Of a stretch of DNA of 64,000 nucleotides, positions 36,170-50,298 are shown in pieces. Source of the DNA: Cloeon dipterum (taxonomy: Eukaryota; Arthropoda; Insecta; Ephemeroptera; Baetidae); NCBI RefSeq assembly GCF_949628265.1, contig NC_088790.1, positions 22,448,545 to 22,512,544 on the forward strand, in the 5' to 3' direction. The stretch's first letter is position 1. Every line of letters starts with the position of its first letter. The translations under genes and the position numbers were made by a program. Under the pieces are notes generated by a model. That model had not been told where the DNA came from. It did not search any database and saw nothing but the letters and a program-made list of their open reading frames with translations.

Positions 36170-39100
36170 TTCGGCCCTTAATTACTCACCCTCCAGTCGC
36201 GTCCGCCTGCTCCGCATCACACGCCCGCCGCCTGCGAAGCAAAAACACACACACACACACACACCAGAGCGAAGCCATTGGCCTCTGCTTCCCTCCGGCG
36301 AAACTGATTAAAAACAGCCAGCCGGCAGTGTGTCTCCGCGTGGCGAGACCGTAAAAATTATTGTTGCTCGTCGACCCTGGCCAGGCAACGGCGTTAATTA
36401 TCCTCAAATTGCTCCAGCTTTCCATTAGCGATAGTGAAGCCGGCCCGAGACCTAATCATCCTGCTAGAAAAAGTTGTTTTTCGCATCGCCAAGCACCTCT
36501 TGCAAACGAATCAAGCGTGATTTTTTTTTGCTGGAATTCAAGTAATGGCACAAGAATGAGTTAATTATGGATGCGTAGGACTGTGAATTTTAGACGGCAT
36601 TTTTAGGGCTAAATATTCAAAAATTTTCTTCACGTTTATATGATGACCCATTTATTTCGCTTGAGGTAAAATGGGGTTCTATTTGAACTGATATGGTTAA
36701 AAATGTGAAACTCTTTTATGAAGAACGAAAAGATTTCTGGTGTTAATTTTATTTGGAACTCAATTATTTTGTGCTTTTTTTAAGGTAATACAGCTTTTTT
36801 ATTTGAAAGAACCGATTTGATTGAAAAATAACGATACGCGATGGTAGAGTTTTCTGTTTTATCCCCCTCAAAGAAAATTAAAGAACTTGTTATCTTTCAA
36901 AATGAAACTTTTTATACTGGAAACTATTTTCCAGCTGGAAAATTCCGCGTGAATTTTTAAGAATTGGAAAAATTTTGTAACTCAGTACAAAATGGCACTT
37001 TTGTGCAGATCATTAGCTGATTAAGGCGGTCACTTAAATGGCTTTTAAACAGCTTTGGATGGCAGCTTTAATTACGCTTAATGAATAATTTAAGGGAAAC
37101 AAGTGAAAAGCGATGTTAACATTATAAGTGGAACAAAACATGCACAAGACACACTTGATTAGAAAAATTTAATAATATTTGCATCAAAATCCCAATTGTG
37201 TATTTGCACTAGAAATAATGACTTCTCAGCGATTAACTTTATGATGCGGAAAAACAAATAAAAACTACCATGCTGAATCTTGAATTAAATGTATTTTGGG
37301 CTAAAATTCAAACAGCACTTTGCTTTTAACGACGTCAGTTTGTGCTTACGAGTGTGCATTAAAAGTGCGATGACAGGCCAATTTCAAAATTCCCCCTCAG
37401 GGCTAATTTGAGAGCGCTGAAAGAAAGCTCATTCACAATTTAGACTCGTTCTAATGTCATTTGCATGTATCTGTTTGTTTATTCAGGCGATGCGCATTTT
37501 TCTCCATTTTTCCCTGGCATGTGTCGACTTTCATTTTCTGCAAGTGACGTTTCCCGGCGCCGCGCACGACTACGATCCCTCGCTCTCGTTCGTTCGTTCG
37601 TTCGTTCGGCGCTGCTGCAGCCCCGCGTCCGCTTGAGTGTATAATGCTTTCTCGGCACGTTTTTTCCTCATATGTTTCAGATTTCGGCGTGCCCGTCCGT
37701 CCGCCCGCCCGCCCCGCCTCGCCTTCACCTTGCAGCGCTGCGTCGTTTATTTATCTTCCTCTGCCTGTTGGCTCCTTCCATTCCGCCAATTTGGCCCTCT
37801 CGGCGCTCTCATCAACATCCTAACCTTATTCCATGACCAAAGTCTATTATTTCCAGCGCGCTTAAGTAAAAAATAAAGAAGGAATTTCATTATTCCGAAC
37901 GGCCGCTTTTTTGTTATGTATGAAACTCACGAACTTTCTTTACTTTTGCCACGCGCGCGCACACACGTTTTGGCTTTAATTAAAGTCAGGCCTTTTTTGC
38001 CTCTGTCCTGACGACGAGTCGTGCTTCTTTTCCTGGCAATTTCCGAAAATTAGCAGCCGTGCAAAAAGTGAGTAACCGTTAGGAGCGATTCAGCACTATA
38101 CTTGCCCACCCCAATACGTTGAGAATGGAAATTTCCGGCTTTACAAACAGACGCACACGTGCCACTGCACACAGCGACAGAGAGTTTTAATGGGGCGCAT
38201 TTCCACAATTGATTCTAACTTGTTGACTTTTTCAATTCGAAAAAAAACTCCAACCTTTTCCCCTCAGAAGAGAGACAAATATTTTCCACGTCATAAAGAT
38301 TTGAAATTATTGCTATCGGGGAAGTATTTGTTTGGCAGAGTTTCGAGCCAACGTGAATGAACGCGAGAGTGTGAATCCAGCTGATCAACTCAATTAAATA
38401 GTTTCTCTTCATTTCACAGACTGGTGGCCTAGAATTCCTCCAACTTTTAATTGATTAAAGGCTGTTGAGCTAAACAGTTGCTCGCTGCATGGAACGTCTG
38501 TAGTTTGATGTTAAACCATCACTCCACAGAAGTTGAAAAATGTTTGAAATAATTTGTATATAAAGCAATTTAAACTTTGACTAAATATTTACCTGTTTCT
38601 TCTTACATATTTAATAAATAGTTTCAGATCATATATAAAAATAAAAAGAAATCAATGCAATCTGATGTGTAAACAGAGCTGGCAACATGTATGTAATCTC
38701 TCGTCGCACTGAGCCGAAATCACAAAAGGAGTTAAATATTTTTAGTGTATATCCTGCCAACATAATTATGATTTTTAAATTAGGATGGTGTTCACGGAAA
38801 AGATGTGATCATTTTTATATTGAACTGTGGAATTTTCAGTCAAATTAGACTGTTTGGACGTGTTTGATATCGTACGGAAGGTGTTTTTTCCAAATTTATT
38901 CCATATTCCGAGACCCTATTTTCTTAATTAAAATTGTGCTAGAGACACAGACAAATATGTCTATGTATTTTAATTATTTGATTAAATTGATGACAATATA
39001 TAGCCAACCATAACTTGAATATTTTGACATAATTAGTAAAATTTCAAGAACAAAGAAAGGAAATATGCGTACTAGTTTCCTCTACGTGAGCTCTTAAAAT

Positions 39101-41178
39101 GTTATTGTATAATCACAAATAATAGCTCTATTTACTCATAGGGTTTTGGACAGGATAGGAGACCAAAATAGGAACATTTATCATACTGGACAGTAGCTAT
39201 TTTCAGGATTTTATCTACGAAACAAATTAAAATCGCAGAGGATTTTAAATCCCCAACTGTTGAAAAGAGAAAAAATTTAAACCAAAATTCATTTTTTTTG
39301 CTGGTAATACTTTAAAGTGGACAAACAATTACCAACAGTTTTTAGTTCAACCTTTCTGATCAGTGTTCCACTTTCAAAAATTCAACTTTTTTAAAGAGAC
39401 AAAGCGTGATGGTCCGTGTTTTGTGCAGTTAGCCTGCATCCGTTATTTTTTATTCGAGCCGTAAGCGCGTGGGTGCGTATTGATCGGCAGACCGAGGGAC
39501 ATTACCGCGCGCCGGAGAGCAGGTTGTTGGTTGGCATTGTCGTGTTGGTGCCTGAGGCGTCGGCAAAGGTGGTTGGCATGATATTTGCATGAAGGTAGGT
39601 GCGAGGGAGCATATTGATCTCGCTCTCACAGCGTGCAAGAGGGAGAGAGAGCCGAGAATTATTATTCAGTCGAGAGCGGCCCATTGCGCCCAAGACGGCG
39701 GAGGAGGTGACGCCTGGCTCGCAAATGAGCCAGCCGCAGAATTTCCAGCGTGTGTCACACACGTCCATTCAAAAGCGGGCCTAATCTTCCGGATGGAAAA
39801 GAAGACGAGAGCTGCGGAATAAGAGAAATGGGAGTGGGGTTGCATACCAGTTTAGAGATGCTTTTTGCTAGCGAATTTTTTAGTAATTTTAAATGAATAA
39901 CTTTATAGCTGTAAATGCATAGATAGACACGCCTTTAAAATTATTTTTTGCAAAAGAATGAAGGGCCAAATTTAGTCTTTTCATATAAAAAATACAACGT
40001 CAATAATATTTGAAACAATGTTAATTAGCAAGAGGAGCTGCATTTTAATTTGAAATTTTCCATAAAATTCACTTGGCAAACAATTATAGTTTTCACATTC
40101 ATTTATACAAATTTGTATATCTATTGCAGGAATTGATATAGGGTTGCAAGGTTCACACTGGTCCATGTGGCCGCAAAATGCCTCGTTTGCGACGTGCGAA
40201 ATATCAGAATAACGACTGGGAATATTGCGAAATTATACAGTGCGCCTGGCAAAAGACTGCTCCTTTTCTCCTCGTTCAAGCTTTTCCACAGTTCAGCGGA
40301 CTCGATTCAATATATTTTTTTTTTTATTCTTTTCAATGCGGAGTCTGGGTGTCGAGACGATTGCAAAATAGCGCAAAAAATTGCTGAGCGCGTGCGATGC
40401 CTGGTTTCGCGAGGCACCGCGAGAAGGCGCCGGTGGCACGTCTCAGCGCACACACTGCTCGATCGATTTGCGCCGGCTTTTCGGCTTAGCGTATCAAATT
40501 GCCGTTTTTTCTCAATCGACTCGCCGATCACAAAAAGAAAGTAAACGCAATCCAATTTTGATATATATTGTGTGACATCCCAGCAGAAACGGCTCAAAGT
40601 CAGGAATTTTCTGTGGAGAGGATTGCGTGCGCTTCAGAAATATCAGAGGCTGTTGTTTGATGTCCTTGAAAAAGTTTTTCTGTGTATGTAACGAGTTGGA
40701 AATGCTAGTGAAAAGGCTTCTTTGAAACGATTTTCCTTGTCACAATTGAGTTTTTTCGTTCAGTTGAGTGAGTTAACCAGGAAGAAACGCAATGATTAAA
40801 AAAACAAGTTTCAGAAAAGATTTTTTGAACTGAATATTTGGTCATCTTACATCGTTTAATATTGCTCGACTTCTAAAAACTCTCCACAAACTAAAACGTG
40901 GCACCCAAGGAGCGCCCTCATCAAATTTATTTCATATGTCATTCAACATTTTTCATTATTTCAACATTCAAAGCGAGAGAATTTGTCTCAAAAAGTGTCG
41001 AGAAGTTTGAGAGAAAATTGAATTTGCAACTGCCGCCGTCGAGGCGAAATTTTCGAATCCCTCACGCTTCTGGGTGCAGATTATTTGCGGAATGCGTGAC
41101 AGATGCGTTGTCGGCCGAAAATCCGTGCTTTGCAATTTGGGCGTGCATGTAGGTAATCCCGGCGCGGATGCACCCCCC

Positions 41179-41215
41179 GCCCGGCCGGCGGCTTAGGCGG
41201 CCTCGCCCGCCGGGC
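41179..41215. repeat. GC-rich inverted repeat
   Basis: GCCCGGC at 41179-41185 pairs with GCCGGGC at 41209-41215, with further G+C pairing inside, in the core of a CpG-rich island. Confidence 0.6.
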
Positions 41216-44200
41216 AACAGGTAGCAACGGGCCAAAGTGAGTGCGGCAGCGCTGCTCTTCTCTCGCACCGATTTCTGCGACGAATAATAATTGGAACGGC
41301 TATGCAACGCGTCCGTCATCACGGACCGACCGGTTGCATAAGCGTCGCAGCTTCTCTCTCTCCGTGGGGCCGCTGGCTGGCTGGCTGCTGCTGTCGGAGG
41401 CGGCCGGCCCCGATCAATACTCGAGACGTGTGTTTGTTCTCGCTCGGCTTTGCGGGTTTGCGCCTGTTGAATCTGCTGCCAAAGTGGCTTGCTTGTTCTT
41501 CTTCGCGAACGTACGCTGCCTGCCTGCCTGCCCGCCCGCCGCCGTGTCGATGGTATTTGCTTTTAATTCAAGCGCACTTTGCACCACGGCTTTAATTAAA
41601 AACGGGCTTTTCCGCTCACAGGGTAAATAACAGTCGCGAGTGGAGGAAACGGGCCAGAGTTCTCTGTAGCAATCTATTCTACAATTTCCCCACTCCACCA
41701 CTACACAAGCCATTTTATTTTCGGAACTGCAACATGATAATACAATTTGAACAATGCAAAATTGACCTTTTCTAATGTAAGCCAACTTTTAAAATGGTTC
41801 CATCGATTAATTTACCTTCCGATAAGATAAATAAAATTGTCTCTTCTACTCACAAATTGTGAAGTACAGTACACATTCAGTAAAAATAAAATATTGATTT
41901 AAAATTCCGAATTAATTTTTCATTAAATACAAATTTCAAATGTTTATGACGGAGAATTGTTCAAAATCAATAGCAGCTTTTAGAAATGATCTGTATTAAT
42001 CCTCATTTTTGACGCCGCTCTTATAGTTAACCGAAGATGGAAATAAGTTTTTTCCTCAATGAATCACGAGTTCGCAAAAATCTGCTTCGGCTCTCTATTT
42101 TTGATGTTTAAAAATTCAAGCTGCATCCATCAATACGCTTGCTTCATTTTACTTTTTTTTATTTTGGATTAGAAATTTATTTGAGGCCTCAAATGCTAAA
42201 AAAACCTATAAAAGTATTTAATAAAATATTTGTTTATTAGGCTTCCAATTTATTACATCAACATGCTTTGAAACGATGAGCTAGAGTTTACTAAAAATGT
42301 AAATCACAGTCTAACACTTCAATAATCACTGCACTTCCTCTAAAAAGGCTTGAAAGTGTATTTTTCTTTCTGGATTTTTATTTAATTACAATTCCAAAAA
42401 CAAATACAGATGAACAAATGTAGGAGATTGTAAATTGTAATTATTTTAATATCCAATCGGAAAGATGTGTGTGCTTTAAATGGTGAAATTCTTCACTATT
42501 TGGCTGTTAAAAAATTGTTAGGTGATTCAAATATAGCCTATTTATGACCGAGAAGAAGAAAAATATAAATTACTCAAAAAACGTCTCTTTCAAAAAATAA
42601 ACATATCTGATGAAACACTTCTTGGAGCGTATGATATATATAAAATACAATCTAGAGCTACCAGCAAACCTTTTAAGCGAATTAAAATTTATTTTTAAAA
42701 AAAGTAACGACGTTGACTTGCAGAGCTGAATTTCTGGCATTATTTATTTTTAGGCACTACGCCAACCGTGCCAACCAAATAATAATGATTGAACCAATGA
42801 AAACGAGCTTTAATCCACAATTACATTTCCCTTTGTGAATTTTGCGGCAACTGAACTTGCGAAATGGCGTGTATCCCGGCACAACTTTTAAAATTCAGAT
42901 CACGCGAACGGCGCAATGGGCGAACACGAGCGCGCATTAAAACAACGCGGCAGATAATTTAATCTAGTCGCAGCAAATTAATCAGAGCAAAAAGCAGCAG
43001 CAGCTGCCGCACCGCCGGGGGAATTCGGGCATAAATAATATCTGTTGCACCATCCGTCCGGGCAGGATTAATGTTCTGCAACCGATAAACGCCGCGCACC
43101 ACGTGGTAATTCTAAAAAAAATAAAAAATAAAAATTGAGATGGTGGTGCTAATCTAATTATGCTGGGTCACAATTGCCGCGTGCTCGCGTAATGGATGGC
43201 CGATGTCGTGCTTGTTGTTGAATCGCTGCGACGGCGGCTGCTGTTTGACGACGCGAAATTGCTTTGCATGGACGATATCGAGCGGCCGTGGTGCTTGAGC
43301 AAACTGCCATTAAGTTAATGGCGTTGACAAAACAAACCGCCGTCAAACTGCGACCGCGGATCCCCGCCGGAGGGGACGGATTCAGCATTCAGCCAACCCA
43401 CAGGAATGCAAATCCCCATATTTTCGAGGCCAAATCAGTGCAAAATACAATAGTTAGCTGAGTAATTTGTAAAATGGTCTCTATTTGACGATGTCTCTTT
43501 CTAATTGAATCGATTTTGTAATAATTGTAGCCAAATTATTCCCATCAATGTGTATAAGTGAGGTAAACGGATATAAATTGATTAATTGTTCAAGAGATTA
43601 ATAAATTCTGATTTTTTGGTTTAATAATTTGTTGTGATGTTTTAATAATTATAAATTTTGGACAATAGTTAATGCCCATATCAAGCTTCTCTTGAAAGTA
43701 AAATAGCAATGTATTCCCCTGGCAGTTTATTATGCCTAAAAAGTCTTCACGAGTTCTGTTAGGTCTTGGCAACTTGAAAAATGGGGAAATCGATTTCGGA
43801 AAACATTCGTGCCACTGCATTATCAGCTTCAATTCGTCACAAGCGCAAAAAAATAGCAGCATGAAAAATCATAATCAACTACCCTGAGGAATTAAAACGA
43901 TGTAAAGCTGTCCATCCACACCCCTATTATAAAACCCCCTTCAAATTAAAAACTCCCAAAAGATTTGTTGCTACCCAAGCAATAGGTCTGGGAATGCGAA
44001 ACCGAAAAATTCTGTCATTTTTTCAAGTATTCCTAACTAAGGTTAATTACACTTATGGGCAAGGATCTTTTTCTTACACGACCTTCGAAGAACGTTTTTA
44101 AAAGCTTTGGACTAGGGAAAATTGTTCTAGTTTTAATTCTTGCTAGTATTTGGTTGCCAGCTCAGTTAAAACAGTATAGTTTAAATCGTACAAACTTCAT

Positions 44201-45655
44201 TTGTTTTTAACGATTGTAGCCGGCGTATATATAAAGTAATTTCCATTCACCGCACACAATCCGTTTGGAGCGCATTGGAAATTAAACAAACACATATTCT
44301 ATCATGGGAGTTGTTATGCCACTTGCCGATTTAACCAGCAATTCAGTTTTGCTTATTTTCCTTTTAAACACTCTCGTAAAATCCATTTGAAAGCGCTCAG
44401 CGGAATAACAAAAACAGCAGAGACTCCTATTTTGCACGCGAAACGGCCGTTTTAATGTTGTTCGCGTGAAAAATGCCAACGGAGTAATTGTATGCAAATT
44501 GCGAGCGTTTTAATCAGTTTGGCAATCAAAGTAGCAGCGCGCACGTTCGTACAGACGTGTGTATATTATTTTTCAGCCCATCCGCTGCTGCGGGAACAAT
44601 TTTTTTGTTTCGCGTTTCATTAGCCTTGCAGATTAGTTGGAAATTGAGTTTGCCTCTGTCTGGCGAATTATTCCGGCCGCGCGATGGCTTTATTTTGCGG
44701 CCCGGGAAGACGAAGGCGCGCGCGTGCACTTTATACGAAGGCTGCTGGCTGGTTGTTATCAGCCTACGTGCCGCAATTTAATATCGCTCCCTGCCATTGG
44801 CCCCTTTATTCTGGCCGCCTTTGATAAAGCGGCTCGCGTTTCCTCACTAGCCTACGCGCAGAAGACGTGCCGCGTCTGGAAAACCAAACCGCAAACTCAA
44901 CAGGAAAATGAAAAACCGCACGATGGTGTTGATTACAGGCTGCAAAAGCAGTTTCTCGGTGATTTTTAATTATCGTTGTTTGAAAATTGAGGGGATATAA
45001 ATGTAAGTCAAACAGATTTAATCAATAACCAAATATTTTATAAACTAATCAACACAGTATTCACTATAAAACAATCTGGGCTGCAAAAGTAATTGCACTG
45101 ACGAATCGGTGTGTAATTTAGGCTTCGTTATTCACAACCCCAATATGAATATTGACTTAAAAATGACTGCAAAAATGCAAAAATTTTAACTAAACTACGT
45201 TCAAAATGAACTACATATTTATTAAAACGGTGATTTCTGCTATTAATTATATTCACCCCACAGGGTTTTTCCTTTTCTCAAAGTTAAGAGCTACATATTG
45301 ATGTTTGTCAAATAAATTAAACAAAAGCAAAGCAGTAATTAAATTGCGGTCTAAGATAGTCTATTTGGCTAATATAAAACAACAGCTATATCAGTCTATA
45401 AAAATTGTGACATTTAAATGAATTTATGCCAAATTGTGAAATTAATTATATACCGATTGACTCGTTTGAATACAAAGTTATCATCCTTTTAACTCCTAAT
45501 TGCAACGAGAGCCCAGAGCACACAACAATTATATTTTCATTGCAAACTCTTCATAAATTGAGATCTGATATTGAAATACAAGCTATAATTACTGTTTTAT
45601 GTACATCACAAGATCCAATCACTTGTTAAATAAATATATTCATTCGTATAAACCC

Positions 45656-48600
45656 TCAAGCTTTTGCTTCATCGTCGTCCTCATCTCCTTCCTCATTTTC
45701 CTGAGCAGCTAGTAAACTAGCAATGCGGGCTTCCAATTGCTCAGTTCTGTTATGGTCCAGCAGCATTTGGGTCTAAATCAAGTCACGTATTTTATTTGCC
45801 TCAAACTTTCAAAGCACTTCTTAAATACCTGTCTTTTCAAAACCTTCAGTTCCTCCTTAACCTTTCTTCGGAAGAAGCCTGCTTTGTACAATCCACCAAT
45901 GATAAGAAACACCAACAACAGTCCCCCGGCTCCCGCACCGACGTAAATCCAAAGTGAAATCTTCTTGACCACGATGCGTTGCAGAACCGTCGAGAGTCGA
46001 TAAAAATTCGGACTATATTTGATTTGTTAAAATCATGTAAAGTAAATAGTGAGGTTAATTTATTTTTACTTATCAATGCTTGATCGCCTGAAGTTAACGT
46101 TAGGTTCCAAGACTTTTACGGTTGCAGTCGTCTCGATCATAACCATTTCCTTCTTGCCGAGCTCTTTTGCTAATGGCAAACCGTGAATATAAAGTGTCAA
46201 CCGGGAGCATAAATTTAAACTAACCAATTTTGGACGTGTCTATTGCGATATCAACGGTGACAGAAAAGCTTGTTGTTTGCGGAATTTTAGACGGCAGTGA
46301 TGTGGTGCACTGAAGAATTCCACAGTTCCATTCTCGGTTGTTGCAGGTTATGATTAGAGTTTCATTTGGTTTGAAATCCCTCTCTGTACTCCTGGATTCG
46401 TTATAAGCACTAATTTCTGGCATATTCATTGGTTCATCTTTATCTATCAAGAGACACTCCATGCTCGAGACCTATAATAGATCAAATCGAATTTGTCGGT
46501 AATATCATTCAATGAAGGCAGAAACACACGAGGTTGGCATTATTTGGCAGTTGAAATTTAATGAATCCTCAGTGATATCAAGCTGTATATTTTTCATAAT
46601 TTCTAACATCGAAAAAGACATTTCTGTAGAAATGCAGAAATATAAACAGCTCGATATCATCAAGGAAACGGAATTTAATATCAACCGAAAGACCTTGTAA
46701 AAAGGCAACTTACTGCTCTGTTAAGCACGCTGACGAATCTCCCATTCCTGGCAGTTTTGAAAGGTATGAAAACACTCAGTTGCACCTTTTCCAGTGGGCT
46801 TGGACCTTGCTTCGAAATCTAATGAATTTGTATTAAATTTTAGAAGCCACTATAATTGACCCATTTTTACCTCGTAGGTGAATGAGCTGTAAATTAATTG
46901 TTTTTCTTTCACCTCTGGCTGGAAATAGCGGACAGAGTCGTTTTGCTGGCTAATTAATCACTGGATTTAAGTTTTAACAAGTAAGGAATAATCATACCCA
47001 AATACAGACACGTTAGCCACGTAAACAAATGGCAAGCTGAAATTAAGCTGGCTCGAGGTGTTATTTTTCAGTTGGGAATCAGTTAAAACGCGGACGAACA
47101 CGTCAAGACTATTCTTTTCGAGAATAATTTCGATATCTCTCTGCCATCTCATTCTCAAAAGATTCTCAGGTCGACACGTGTAAGTAAGCCCCTTGTGAGA
47201 GCATTGCGAGTCTGAAAGGTCGGTTTGCGAATGTATTTCCACTAACGCGTTGTACGCTGGCTCGCCGGAGTTTTCAACCACAATAGTCAACGTCGCCGAT
47301 TTTAAAGAGCCTACCACAATTTCAGGAATATTCTTTCTGTAAAGTTTAGAATGAATTAGATAATTCGATTTAATTTTAAATCGAGACACACCCCATACTG
47401 GACACGCTAACGCTGATTTTTAAATCGGCCTGACAGGTGCCATTATTGCATTCAAGTTGAAAGCCGGCTGTTGCGTCTCTCACAACATGCGGTTGCTTTG
47501 ACATCGCACAGTTTTGATCAAATAAATCCTCCTGGTCTGTTTTAAATTGGTGGGTATAAAATTAAACACATATAATGCCTAATTTTTTACTTACTTATAG
47601 TGTCTGCGTTGCCCATCTTAATTAAATAAGTTGAATTCGGTGTTTTATCACACAAGATCGAGAAATTCCCTGTCAGTTTGATCAACTGCTCCACTTTTAT
47701 ATTCTAAAACCACCAAGTATAGAAAACATGGCAAATATAACGCGGCAAACGTACGTTGAGATTAAAACTTTCATTGTAGCAGTGAATTTTTCCATCAACA
47801 GGAAGTTGCACGACGTTTCCTTGACCTTTTCTAGTCAGTCGGTGATCCATTTGAGTGAATTTGTAAGACACGTCTGCACACGAAAAAATCAATTAATTTA
47901 TTTGAGATGGGAAACACTTTTTACTTATTGACGGGAGCTTAACGGCACTGTCACCGAAAATGCAGAAGGTCACGGTGAGCTCGGTCTCATTTACAGGGAC
48001 ACGTTCATTAGTGAAGGTCAAATTTACTTCCAAGTTTACGACAGGCTTCGTTCTCAGGATGACCACGTGCCCACTTTTGTAGGAGCCGATTGCAATGTCT
48101 TGACATAAAATTCAATAAGGGTTTAAGGGTTTAACATTTTACCGAGTGAGTTTACCTGCAAACCCATTCTTGTCCATGTCTCGACCTCTCGAAATTGAAT
48201 ACCCGAATCCTGCTAGTTGAGGATGGATTTTTGAAGCGTAAATGATCTGGCTTAAAATCAACCCGTTTTTACTTCCCATAAAAACGTGTACAGCTCCACT
48301 TTCGTAAAAAGGTTCAGAGACCGCAAAATCTGTGAATTGGAGCAAGTTAAAATATTTTCAAGTGGATTTATTCTCTTCGCTAACCGTCATTTCCATCCCG
48401 GTCAATGTCTCCAATGCATGAAATAGCTTGGCCAAATCGTCCATTTCTGTTTTTTCCCATTATCGTCTCTGTGTGGTTCAAATTGCTCTACAAAAAAAAA
48501 TGGGCTAAGTTTGAAAACTAGCCAGAAATTCGAAAATACTCCTCCTCCAAGAAAAACCGTCACTTTTCCTTCATTCTGGTAAGCACTACCACTCGAATAC

Positions 48601-50254
48601 TGCGGAGATCCAACGAGCAAATCATCGAAGGTATCGCCATTCAGATCGCCTGTGGCAAGAGTAGCTCCGAAATTCTCTCCATATTGATTACCCCGAAGCA
48701 AAATTCTTTTTCCAGTGTTGTTTCTGGTGAATAAATGAACCTATAACCAGTTTTCAGGTTCGAGAAAGTGTCGTGTATGGTTTGTATTAATATATTGACC
48801 TCTCCAGCAGGCAGAGTTAATGGTGCGCCTGACACGTAAAATAGTGATTTTTGTGTGAAATAATTCCCTGTTGTAACGGAGTAACCTAAAATAAATTTGT
48901 ACGAAATCTGTTTATAAAATTAGATAGCTATTAGGAAATTGCTACTGTAGAATTACTGTCCATCTTATCAATTTTTAGCTATGAAGATTTCAACTGTACC
49001 TAAGTTAGTGGTGTTCGGATCCGACCATTGCTTGGATTCCACCCTATAGTTGAAAAGTGTGGTAGGCACACTTTTATTATTTGCTGGTGATGTTTCGTAA
49101 GCAACAACTTTCCCAAGTGTGTTTTCGTCAAAAGTATCGGCTCCGGGAGCTCCGAGTAAAATGCCTCCACCACGCTAAAAAAGTATTCATCGTTCGTTGG
49201 TGATTGTTATTGCTATCTGATTAAAAATTCCTACCTTCCTCAAGGTTCCAGAAAATCCAGCTTGACCCCATACATTTTTAAAAAGAACTTTGTTGTTGCT
49301 ACTTAGAACGTTGACAAACTCGCCAGAATCTGACTCAAATCGATTATTATATGCATAATAAAAAAAAAATCCTTTTACTTCTTAGTGAAAAAAATGGAAC
49401 AATCGTTTTGATTGTCTTATTGATGTTGTTTGTTCTCCCCAAGTGACAGAAACCATACATTCGATGGTACTTCGGCATGGACTTGTAGAAAACTTTCACT
49501 CGAGGGCTGCAAATCTACATGAAAGAAGTGAATAATAAGAAGCACTATTGCACAATCACAAATTGAACTTCACATACGAGAAAATATTTGCCGGATACGT
49601 CTATTGTGCTTCCAATCATGGAATCATTGTAGATGAAACTGTAACTCCGTGGCTTATTACTATTATCATTTGGTGCTGCACAAAGATACTTGATCATTAC
49701 ATTACAATATAATAACAGTTATGTTACCATTCTCTACATCTTTGCAATCACCGTTGACAAGGCATTCTTGCACTTTTTTAAAGGCTTCTGTTTGTTCGTT
49801 AAAGGATCGTTCGTTTATGCTGTCAAATTTATTGGCTATTTCTTCCACTAAAATGTATATTAATTGTTAGACTATCTTTATTTCTTATATTTTTAGACGT
49901 ACTTGTTCCTGTTACTTTCAGTTTCGTGCACTGTTCCTTGAAGTTGCATATAAAAACTGCTCCGGGTGCTGTTGAATTTGGCAAGGAGGTGTCGTTCGCT
50001 TTCGGCGCGCCTGCAATCAGCCTTGAATTTTTCAAAAATTATTTAGATCAATCTTAAACTGCAGATTTAGCCTACCAGGTTTTGCCGTCTTGTGCTGTAT
50101 TTCCGGCGTGCAAACCAATACTAAATCCAAAGTAATCGTCATTATTTTCAGATTGGTAGATTAGTGTGTGTTCCAAGTCAAGATTAAAACTCGCAACCCC
50201 AGTGAAGAGGATCAATGCGACTACGCAAGCTAGCTGTTTAAGCCTGAGCCACAT
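45656..50254 (-). CDS. integrin alpha chain, PS-type, 22 exons
   Basis: Exons read from 50254 downward: 50254-50076, 50021-49903, 49847-49728, 49675-49578, 49514-49379, 49329-49235, 49174-49000, 48885-48800, 48740-48540, 48487-48385, 48329-48156, 48098-47925, 47873-47755, 47703-47595, 47536-47392, 47336-46998, 46949-46871, 46818-46714, 46471-46225, 46169-46070, 46012-45829, 45772-45656. All phases join, giving 1067 residues. A signal peptide (about 1-22) precedes a seven-bladed FG-GAP propeller with calcium loops DLNGDTFDD (368-376), DIDRDGNDD (430-438) and DMDKNGFAD (488-496), then thigh/calf domains. One transmembrane helix (about 986-1010) precedes GFFRR (1013-1017), the variant of GFFKR that clasps the beta chain. 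There is no I-domain. No canonical furin site was seen, only RR before SSID. The cytoplasmic tail is long (57 residues) with an acidic end. The start is the first ATG; five upstream codons in frame lack an ATG. The PS subgroup is not assigned. Confidence 0.93.
46548..46686. repeat. long imperfect hairpin in integrin intron
   Basis: Inverted arms of about 60 bases fold around a centre near 46616. The best-paired part is TGATATCAAGCTGTATAT (from 46573) against ACAGCTCGATATCA (ending 46659), continuing inward through TTTTC/GAAA and ATTTCTA/TAGAAAT to a loop of about 17 bases. Outer arms (GTTGAAATTTAAT against AATTTAATATCAAC) pair with a small shift. It sits in the 242-nt intron 46472-46713; every other intron of this gene is 48-63 nt except one of 114. 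It could be a foldback MITE, a miRNA-like precursor or an RNA element affecting splicing. No target-site duplication was clear. Confidence 0.7.
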
Positions 50255-50298
50255 TTTGAAAAGGACTGCCACTACTTTCAGATTGTTTTCCAGATTAA

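Larger units (their letters stand above)
31971..45200. other. gene-poor stretch
   Basis: CpG-rich islands at about 32.15-32.55, 34.2-34.7, 35.25-35.55, 35.95-36.45, 37.55-37.85, 39.45-39.8, 40.4-40.55, 41.0-41.6, 42.9-43.4 and 44.45-44.95 kb are embedded in AT-rich DNA. All frames checked lack recognisable domains. Simple repeats: C13 at 32706-32718, CTCG and CCCG repeats at about 35458-35495, (CA)n at 36245-36264 and (TTCG)5 at 37588-37608. No RNA gene was recognised. Confidence 0.4.

Noticed and set aside
45426..45629. Plus-strand frame of 67 codons just past the integrin stop codon
   Set aside because: No recognisable domain and no promoter or splice support; it lies in the presumed integrin 3'UTR.
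46505..46708. Open frames on both strands in the 242-nt integrin intron
   Set aside because: They arise from the inverted repeat and are not supported as exons, because the flanking exons join in phase without them.
50255..50272. Upstream in-frame extension of the integrin start (GTG) and of exon 1B (TTG at 51065)
   Set aside because: Neither begins with ATG; the first ATGs (50254 and 51020) align with each other and directly precede signal peptides.
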